Notes under the pieces: generated by a model | Databases searched by the model: none | The model's input: only the letters and a program-made list of their open reading frames with translations | What the model was told of the DNA's origin: nothing | Position numbers and translations under genes: made by a program | Source: Puccinia triticina | Lineage: Eukaryota; Basidiomycota; Pucciniomycetes; Pucciniales; Pucciniaceae | NCBI RefSeq assembly: GCF_026914185.1 | Contig: NC_070559.1 | Location: 558,001-622,000 of the forward strand | Reading direction: 5' to 3' | DNA: 64,000 nt | Shown: positions 57,339-64,000 of the stretch, piece by piece | How positions within the stretch are numbered: the first letter of the stretch is position 1 | How the letters are laid out: each line of letters starts with the position of its first letter

Positions 57339-58255
57339 GAGATGGCCCCGGCGAACCCGTTGCGGGTACCTGCTATCCGCTGGCGGGTACCCGCCAGCGG
57401 GTGCGGGTGCGGGTGCGGATGTCTGAGATTCCGGGAAAAAGTGGGCGGGTACCCAGATAATTCAACCCACACCCGCCCGCACCCGCCCACCGCTTCAACC
57501 GGAAGGCCTGATTCCTTCCGGTTGCCAAGGTTTTACAGCCTTGGCAGCCAGAAAAACCCACCTGGTCGCCGAGGACACATAACCTCATCGACCAGGAGGG
57601 ATTCCTTCCGGTCACCGGGGCTTTATCTCGGCGATCAGGAGGAAAAAATCCTCCCGGTCGCAGAGGTTACAAAACCTCGGCAACCAGGAGGATACTATCT
57701 TGGTCACGAAGTTTGTAAAACCTCGGCGACCAAGAGGAAATAGTCCTGTCCGCAGAGGTTAAATAACCTCAGCGCGCGACCAGCAGGTAACCTCCTGGTC
57801 GCAGAGGTTACCTCGCCGACCAGAAGACAACCTGTTGGTCGCCGAGGTTACCTCGGCGACCAGAAGCTAACCTCCTGGTCGCTGAAGCTACCTCGGCGAC
57901 CAGAAGACAACCTCCTGGTCGCTGAAGTTACCTCGGCGACCAGAAGGAAACCTCCTGGTCGTCAAAGTTACCTCGGTGAACAGAAGGAAACCTCCTGGTC
58001 GCAGAGGTCTTATTGCAACCAGAACGGCTTCCTTTTGGTCGCCGAGGTCATCCCTCTTCGACCGAAAGGGGCCCCTTCCGGTCGCCGAGATGAGTTTCAA
58101 GGAGCGGGTATCCGCGGGTATCCGCGCGGGTACCCGCCCAGGCCGGCGGGTACCCGCCAACAAGTGCGGATGCGGGTACGGATGTCAGGATCCAGTCAAA
58201 ACAGGCCGCGGGTACCCGCACCCGTGCGGGTACCCGGGTGTGACGGAGCCATCTC
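57339..58255. mobile_element. TIR element carrying a palindromic minisatellite
   Basis: GAGATGGCCCCGGCGAACCC and the complement of the right end (GGGTGTGACGGAGCCATCTC) pair with a few mismatches. TA flanks both ends (57337-57338, 58256-58257). GC-rich subterminal arms (GCGGGTACCCGC words, GCGGGTGCGGGTGCGG at 57399-57418) enclose a minisatellite. It interrupts the centre of the Harbinger-like MITE. No coding capacity. Confidence 0.8.
57505..58085. repeat. Palindromic minisatellite (CCTCCTGGTCGCAGAGG)
   Basis: Roughly thirteen units of 38-46 bp occur. Each has CCTCCTGGTCGC-GAGGTT followed by CCTCGGCGACCAGAAGG, so every unit is itself a near-palindrome (GGTCGC...GCGACC). The array can form a series of cruciforms. 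Confidence 0.85.
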
Positions 58256-58453
58256 TAACCAATATGAAGTGATATAATGGTATTATGGTGCTGAAGATGG
58301 CTGGATAAGTTGATTCTGGGTTCACAGTTGAAGAGACCAGCACTGTAGGTTGCCTACAAAAAAAATTTGGAGGCTTTATGTTGAATTTTGAATTTTTTAT
58401 TGAATTAATCAGCAATTATATCACCTATAATGATATCAGTGCCAAACAGGGCC

Positions 58454-58756
58454 TTAGATTGATCATGTGTTTCATCATTTCACAAGGTTGTTACTTAGAT
58501 TCATAGTGTGCAATGCCAAACGGCCAAGTTACACTTAAAAAAAAAAAAAAAAAAGCAAACTACACATGTGCTTGCGACCCGCTTGCGGGAGGGACTTGTG
58601 CCTAATGTCCAACATTTGGCTTGAGGCTGCCCAGCCAAATGTTGAAAAATTACTTCTAACCCACATATCACCACATACCCCTCTGAATTTTCACAGCCTC
58701 TGGTACTATTAGAATCAGATTTTTTTTGGTATTCAAAATCTTTGGTGTTCAAAGTT
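58454..58756. other. Spacer
   Basis: Includes an 18-base A run at 58538-58555, CGGGAGGGACTTG at about 58585, and a GGTGTTCAAAGTTGGTTTGCATAA half-end at 58742 that matches the termini of the 14383-19935 element. No gene. Confidence 0.45.
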
Positions 58757-59200
58757 GGTTTGCATAATTTTATGCATGCATCCAAGTTTATTAAAGACAC
58801 ACAAAACTGAGATCCTCAAAAAAAAAATTCAAGGGTTCCCCCTATAAGTAGTCAAATGACAAAAAAACACAATGGTTTCTCCTATACAAATAGCTAAACA
58901 AGAAAAAAAATACAACGGTTTCCCCTTTACAAAAAGCCAAACAAAACCACACAAAATACGCGAAACCGCAGCTTTAGAAAACTAAACCTAGCCCTCCAAC
59001 ATCAGCAAAAGTGCTGTGTCCACAGGCTCACCCCCCAGCCCGCGTCAAGCGCACAGGTCAAAAGGGATGGACGTGAAGGCCCCCGGCCCGCAGCAAAGGC
59101 TGTGACCAGTGGGGGGCCCACTCTTTGCCTCTCAGACTGCGCAAGTGCGACAGCGGAGAGGTTGGGGGTTACCGGTAGCTGGAATTACAGCATCCCAGGT
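58757..59200 (-). repeat. Dispersed repeat R1, copy 3
   Basis: On the minus strand it reads GCTGTAATTCCAG, CTCCGCTGTCGCACTTGCGCAGTC, three modules of GGGGAAACC(G/A)TTGT-T(n) or GGGGGAACCCTTGAAT-T(n), and TTTAATAAACTTGGAT. It matches copies 1 and 2 in block order but has three tail modules where they have two. Confidence 0.65.
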
Positions 59201-60195
59201 CGCCCCAGCGGGAGGACCAACATAACTCGCCTCGTTTTATGCTTCCAGCCATACTGTCAAACCCCATCCCAACGCATTCCTCCTTTCCCAAGCCCTATCA
59301 CCAGTATCCGACAAAGCGGCCCTCCTCGGCGTCAACACCGCCCCCGTAGGTAATACTCAGACAACCTGTAGCTAATACCACGTTATTCCAGTCCCATCCT
59401 CCCCCACTCAATTCAGGTATGTCAAAACCATATTTCAACGCAATGCATGATTGCACAGACACAGTACTGACCAGCTCGACCCAGGCCGCTACCATGATGT
59501 TCTGTTCCGCGCAGTTCGAGAAAGACCGCAGCTGTTTAATTGCACGCTAAACCATACATTTTCTATCACCACGCAGACCGGACTTGCTTATCGGGCCCTA
59601 CCAGGGGACTGTTACAATCGTGCCCTTGAATCAATGGAAAATTCCCTTGGCAAAACAGACCGCCTAAACTTTTGAGGCGATATTTTTGTTGAGGGTGATG
59701 TCAGTCGAAATAATCTGACCTGTTTGATAGCTTGCTGATACTCTCTCTCAGATTTCTTTGGATATAGACAGGTTAGGTGTTGCAGAGAATAATCCTCTTT
59801 GGGCTTCTCTGAGGTCAAGCGGGGCTGGGGCTATGCCATTTTTTCCCGTGAACTTAAGCGCAAGGGTTTTCAGCGGGAAAAATATAGCGTTTCGCCGTAG
59901 TTACTCGATGAAGGGCTCAATTTCTGGGTTCAGTCGCGATGGGGCCCTTGAACTTGACTTCACATCGGCAACTCCTATTCATTCACCCGAGACAAGAACT
60001 AACTCGGATTTTCAACACCTGCTTGTCAACGCCGTCGGCACAATCGTGAGCTCTTGATGACTTGCGGGAAGCATCCAGGCCTGGGGCCCAATTATTATAT
60101 TGTAGTAGTTCACAAGGTATGCGCTACAAGGTTTGAACCTGACAAAATGAGGCTGACACACATGTATAGTTCGACTTTAGGCAGGTTACTGTAAA
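59201..60195. other. Unidentified degenerate coding-like region
   Basis: On the plus strand a 100-codon frame (59758-60057; segments NLSARVFSGKNIAFRRSYSM and ISGFSRDGALELDF) is preceded by shorter broken frames (59451-59675). Composition is protein-like but no family was recognised. It converges on the zinc-ribbon/capping-like pseudogene, and may be a third decayed gene of the same insertion. Confidence 0.35.
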
Positions 60196-61249
60196 TTACT
60201 TCATTTCTCCCACACTGGCGACGACAATAGGGTTGAATTCGAGTCTATTGGGGTGCCGGGTAAACAGAGGTTTCTTGCCGGCCACCAATTCTGCATCCAG
60301 TACGGCACCAACATACTGACCTTCTGACAGTGCAGTACTGACGGGGGCAGACTCAAGCCTATTAAGCGCGCGTGGTGAAGTAACCCCACACCATCCCAAG
60401 GCGGGCCACTATACACCTTTGGCCATCAGGTTTGGTAGTAAACACATGGTCTAGGTCGCCTGCTTGTCCAGCATCGTGAGCTCTTGGTTTCGAGCATAGT
60501 AGGCCTCTGAGGCCGCTGTATTTCCAACATTTATCAAGCCTGTCGGGACACAAGCCGGCGCTGTACGTGACCCTGACAAATGATATTACGCTACTGTCAT
60601 GCTCATTATCAAGTTTCATTGAGATGCAGCAACTTCTAGGCTCGTGTACTTTGGCCGTCACACTTAGGCTCTTGAAACTCATATTCTCGCACACTCGCGT
60701 TACATATCTGGTCAAGCCGTTTGGTAGACAAGCGACCTTGTGATTTTGTCTTTGCATCAGAGTCACCCCCGGGCAAACTTCGAACTTTTGAGCTACAACC
60801 TGGCAGGTTAGATTCTCAGTGTTGATAAGACAGTGGGTTAAACGTTGGACACTTTGCACCTCCGTTTTGCACAACATAGGGCTGTAAGCTCTTTGTGTAA
60901 GAGAGCAGCAACTGGCGCCCATCAATTCATTAAGAGCCACAGTGAAGTTAGCCCTAATTTCCCAGTGCGAGCTCACGCACGTCGCCGCCACGCGGCGATT
61001 AGTATCACATCTTCTGCTGGTCACATACTGTTTGTGACCATAATCTGGGACGAAAGCTAGCTGGCTAGAGTCAAGTTTGTTAGGGTTAAGAGGGCAGGAA
61101 GTGCAAGTTTTCACGTGCCTTGCAGGCTCATCTGCAGATCGGGCTTGGTAGGTGATAGATATCATAGGTCTACTGCACGCCACGCATATCTCGTCACATT
61201 CTCCCACTTCTTTAACATCACCTCTGGTTGGCAAATACTTCAGAGCCAT
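60196..61249 (-). pseudogene. TFIIS-type zinc ribbon plus capping-enzyme-like protein, frameshifted
   Basis: From the ATG at 61249 the frame starts MALKYLPTRGD and runs to a stop at 60362. A second frame carries on to 60196, so at least one frameshift lies near 60.37-60.41 kb. Residues 22-52 form C-x2-C-x23-C-x2-C enclosing QARSADEP, the signature of TFIIS/RPB9/RPC11 zinc ribbons, whose acidic pair supports transcript cleavage. Further on, FTTKPDGQR (about 271-278) matches motif I (KxDG-x-R) of covalent nucleotidyltransferases. YVGAVLDAELV after the shift resembles motif III. The middle (100-250, CISMKLDNE) might be an RNA-triphosphatase-like domain, weakly supported. Cysteine-rich throughout. 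Large DNA viruses and linear plasmids encode such capping proteins; fusion to a zinc ribbon is unusual. Confidence 0.55.
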
Positions 61250-61611
61250 ACTTTTCACTTGTTGTGTTCGAGCAGCGCGCTGCGCAGGCACTAGATACGG
61301 TCGGCAATGACAACTCTGACCAGACGTCAGCAAGATGTAGTTCACAGCTGCGTAAAACAGAATGGCAACTACTTCATAACAGGTTCTGGAGGCACAGGCA
61401 AAAGCACAATCCTGAGGGGGATCATCGAAGAACTGAAAATTATATATCCAAACAAAGCCGGCGAGCTCGTCGTAACAGCCTCAACCGGAGCCGCAGCGTG
61501 CTGTATATCTGTGTCAGCCTTAGAGACATGTTTACATGTCCAAAAGTCTTCCTTTTATCCCTTTAAATATTGATATAATAATAGTAATGAATTATTAATA
61601 ATATTTGATGT

Positions 61612-61716
61612 TTTTATACTTTATTTTATTTTATTTTATTTTATTTTATTTTATTTTATTTTATTTTATTTTATTTTATTTTATTTTATTTTATTTTATT
61701 CTATTCTATTTTATTA
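61612..61716. repeat. (TTTTA)n microsatellite
   Basis: An almost perfect array of about 18-20 TTTTA units occurs inside the interrupted PIF1-like gene, with two TTCTA variants near its end. Confidence 0.9.
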
Positions 61717-61799
61717 CTTTATTATTCATTGTATTCTGAAGCGCAGGAGCGCTATAGAATTGTTCCGCGCACCTGTGCTACGGATTACATAAGTGCTTT

Positions 61800-62594
61800 T
61801 ATATATATATATTATATATACATATAAATTCAATGTAATTGAATTGTATTCAATCTATATTCTATTGCGCAATGTAGAGCGCACTATTATTTGAAACTAA
61901 TAGAAATTTCTGGAAAAATAGAGGAAGTTCCTCAATTTTTCACTTATACCCGCCCCTCCTGACCTGAGCGGACTTTCCCCCACTTCGAAATCAGACCAGA
62001 AAAATATTCACCAGTTACATCCAGCGCTTCCATCCGCAAAACTCGAAGGCCTTACTCCCAAATACTCCCACTAAAGTGCACAGTACTTGCAAGTAAGTAA
62101 CCTTCCTGGTAACTATGAATACCTTTCTCTTCTCTTTCTTAGTCCCCTTCGTGATTTGACCATTCCTTTCCCTCTCCCTCTCTTCCTCCCTTCTCTTCAT
62201 TATGCGCACTGCGCCTGAATAACTTGAAATTGAATATCCAATCAAACTTGATAAATTATTCTTTTCTCCGTGTTTGGTGGTACAACCTGAAAACCACATA
62301 GGTTTCCCAGTAAAAAGCCTTGACTAGTTTCCTTTAGTCTAAAAAACTAGGGCTGATTACAGGTTTACCTGAATCAGACCTTCTTCAGTTTCCTTTGAAG
62401 AAGAGGCTAGTGACTCTTTGCTAGCTTATTCACGCTCAACTTTAAGTTGAAAGCGCTCAAAGAAAAACTAAAAGCATAAATAAAAGTCTAAACCTTCATC
62501 TTATTCCTCTTCTACACGTTGTAATACCTTTATATTTGAAATTACAAAATATCGCCCCTTATTTCCTTTGTGTCCGCACGTCACATAAGAGACG
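61800..62594. other. Insert within the PIF1-like gene
   Basis: AT-rich, with a TATATATA run at 61801-61822 and a GA/CT-rich patch at 62160-62200. No coding frame was recognised and no TIR or LTR could be assigned, so its nature (intron or mobile insert) is open. Confidence 0.4.
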
Positions 62595-62766
62595 CCGGCT
62601 CACAATCTGGAACCACGCTTCACTCATTTGCTGGTATACAGCTGGGCACAGACCCAATATTGGCGTGTGTACGCAAAGTAGGCTCCAGTACTGCTCTCAG
62701 AAAGAGATGGCAGCTGGTTCGTGTCTTAATAGTAGACAAGGTATCCATGATAGATGTCGGGTACAT

Positions 62767-62885
62767 GAAGATAAGACTTGTAAAAAATTGTCTTACTCTG
62801 GTTCTCTGGCTTGTTGATAGGTGTGCAAATCCAAACCGGACGGTGTATTGTTAGAGTAAGACAATTTTTTACAAGTCTTATCTTC
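62767..62885. repeat. Perfect 33-bp inverted repeat with 53-bp loop
   Basis: The stretch starting GAAGATAAGACTTGTAAAA (62767-62799) is exactly complementary to 62853-62885. It abuts the last PIF1-like codons. It may be a small foldback insertion, or the result of an inverted duplication at the break point. The loop includes GTGTGCAAATCCAAACCGG. Confidence 0.85.
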
Positions 62886-63361
62886 GTTGTATCCAATTAA
62901 TCGTTGATTGCTCATAGAAGGTAGTCTCCGGTCGCTTCTCCGGCGCATTTGATTCCGAAGAATGACTTGTACGGACAGTATGGGTTGCTTTCAATTAGGT
63001 TTACCTGTTTATCACAGGTATAATTTTCTTGCCGGCTGACTGAAATCAGTGCGGAAGCAGACCCTTGACTTTAGCAATTGTTCAATTAATAGCCTTTTGA
63101 TAGTGATGAGACTCATGCTTGTCACCTGAACAAATCTCCTTAACACAAACCATGTTGAGATTGATGATACTATAGGCTGTCCAATGTCAGGCTCTATAAG
63201 ACTGGGCACTTTAAGCTTTGTAAGGCGGCGGGGATTATTGTCTGGTATGTTTTGCTTGGACAAGGTTCAGGTGAAAATAGTGGGATTATGCATGGCGCAA
63301 ACGTGTCATAGCTTCTGTGAGCCCTTGGGGGGAGTGAAGGTTCAGCCTGAGGCTTGTACCC
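62886..63361. other. Unidentified coding-like remnants on the minus strand
   Basis: Minus-strand frames at 63263-63012 (LTKLKVPSLIEPDIGQPIVS) and, one base shifted, about 63050-62918 (DKQVNLIESNPYCPYKSFFG then IKCAGEATGDYLL) look like pieces of one protein. They are separated by a frameshift near 63030. The family was not recognised. They may belong to the same decayed cluster as the genes at 60.2-62.8 kb. Confidence 0.35.
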
Positions 63362-63518
63362 ACAGCGGCGAAGCCGCCGTATCCTCTAGTAAATCATAAA
63401 ATCATAAAAATATTTTGATGAGGAAATTTTGTATTACATAATCAGACAGTCATATCCCCTGCAAAAAATATTTTATGCTTTTATGATTTACTAGAGGCCA
63501 AGGCGGCTGCGCCGCTGT
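63362..63518. mobile_element. 157-bp MITE with GC-rich ends
   Basis: ACAGCGGCGAAGCCGCCGT at the left and CGGCTGCGCCGCTGT at the right are inverted repeats. CTCTAGTAAATCATAAA and its complement follow inward. The terminal motif CAAGGCGGCTGCGCCGCTGT also occurs alone at 22800-22822 and 38161-38182, indicating a dispersed family. Confidence 0.8.
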
Positions 63519-64000
63519 ACTTCCTGGGAGTCAATAATTTGAGCATTAGAAATCTGCCTTGAAAAATTAAACACAACCCTCCATCTGACAAACTTAACTT
63601 AAATGATTTTCCTCATTGCCAATAGCTAGTGGTTTGAAAATTTGACCAAATTTTCTTCAGGATGTCAATCCATATGTTACCAGTGATAATATCAATAGTC
63701 CCACTTTCTTAAATCCACAGAATTCTAGACCTGCAGATCTAGGTTTTGGGGTGTTTTTTTTCTGACAAAATGGGGCAAAAATGCCCCATTCTTCTCACTA
63801 GGCACATTGAATATCCCCAAAGGCCCGAAGGCCCTATGGATGACCCTCCAGCTGTGCCGGAGCAACGAGCAAAAGAGGGCCGGTTGGTAAACTAGCCAGG
63901 GAGGGCCTAACCAAGCAGTTAGGGGGTTCCCAGGGAGGGGGCGGACGAAACCGAATCCCCTGCGGATCAATGAATCCCTAATCCCCTTCCTTATATATTT
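63519..64000. other. No gene recognised
   Basis: Non-coding flank to the window edge. It includes a short inverted pair TTCTAGACCTGCAGATCTAGG at 63722-63743. Confidence 0.4.

Larger units (their letters stand above)
57139..58453. mobile_element. PIF/Harbinger-like MITE, split by a nested element
   Basis: GGCCCTGTTTGGCACC at the left and GTGCCAAACAGGGCC at the right are flanked by TTA on both sides (57136-57138, 58454-58456), the 3-bp duplication typical of Harbinger elements. Without the insertion at 57339-58255 the MITE is about 400 bp and matches the copy at 54879-55266. It lies just after the LINE end. Confidence 0.85.
61307..62766 (+). pseudogene. PIF1-type DNA helicase, interrupted and truncated
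   Basis: PIF1 helicases are 5'-3' DNA helicases. The first block (61307-61560) has RRQQDVVHSCVKQNGNYFIT, Walker A GSGGTGKST, and VVTASTGAAAC (motif Ia). The second (about 62595-62766) has SGTTLHSFAGIQLG and VLIVDKVSMID, where the Walker B glutamate is replaced by lysine (expected DE). Family proteins run directly from TASTG-AAC to GTTLHSFAG, so about 1 kb of AT-rich sequence with a pentanucleotide array interrupts the gene as an insertion or abnormally long intron. After MIDVGYM, homology stops at a perfect hairpin (62767-62885). It is divergent from the zinc-ribbon/capping-like gene with 57 bp between the start codons. Confidence 0.8.

Noticed and set aside
57505..58085. CRISPR- or integron-like palindromic repeat array
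   Set aside because: No unique spacers, and it is bounded by transposon-type inverted repeats; a minisatellite explains it.
60110..60160. Possible tRNA T-arm (GGTTCAAACC on the minus strand)
   Set aside because: Flanking stems do not pair and no A box lies at the right distance.
61307..62766. Helitron helicase
   Set aside because: No Rep/HUH nuclease motif, no RPA-like region and no Helitron CTRR end was seen. The partner gene (zinc ribbon/capping-like) is foreign to Helitrons. Not fully excluded.

Overview
The window looks like nuclear DNA of a basidiomycete fungus, most likely a rust (Pucciniales). The protein genes have many short GT-AG introns (about 50-110 bp). The Ty3 reverse transcriptase is of a basidiomycete type, a rust-type Copia-like gag relic is present, and transposable elements fill most of the sequence. 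The taxonomic placement is inference from these features. No prokaryotic operon, CRISPR array, rRNA or convincing tRNA gene was seen.

Only five host genes look intact. ATP4 (mitochondrial F1Fo-ATP synthase subunit b; 6333-7605, six exons) and VPS33 (Sec1/Munc18 subunit of the HOPS/CORVET tethering complexes; minus strand 8590-11178, eight exons) could be rebuilt exon by exon with consistent phases. A 543-residue two-helix membrane protein of unknown function lies at 12107-13738. A 578-residue secreted protein of unknown function (effector-like) lies at 50006-51811. A 229-residue probable mitochondrial protein lies at 53161-54006 on the minus strand. They are independent single genes; no operon-like or cluster logic is visible.

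Layout: 0-1.5 kb GC-rich and SINE-like; 1.5-5.6 kb a giant foldback element with two further elements nested in it; 6-13.7 kb the gene-rich core; 14.4-19.9 kb a 5.5 kb TIR element carrying a 2.7 kb Tc1/IS630-type transposon and a MITE; 20-23 kb non-coding repeats; 23.06-32.54 kb a complete Ty3 LTR retrotransposon on the minus strand, with almost identical 979-bp LTRs but three in-frame TGA codons and frame breaks, plus an opposing small ORF behind its own TATA box; 33.6-34.8 kb a second foldback element; 35-49 kb dispersed repeats, minisatellites, a frameshifted Copia-like gag relic and several TIR elements; 50-54 kb two genes; 54.9-58.5 kb a truncated LINE between two Harbinger-like MITEs, one of them split by a minisatellite-bearing element; 59.2-63.5 kb a decayed cluster.

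The most unusual part is 60.2-62.8 kb. A broken minus-strand gene joins a TFIIS/RPB9-type zinc ribbon to a region with capping-enzyme/ligase-like motifs (KxDG and DAE). It is divergent from a broken PIF1-type helicase. Zinc ribbon, capping enzyme and helicase together recall the transcription gene set of large DNA viruses or cytoplasmic linear plasmids, so a decayed endogenous viral or plasmid-like insertion is the leading hypothesis. It cannot be proved from this sequence alone.
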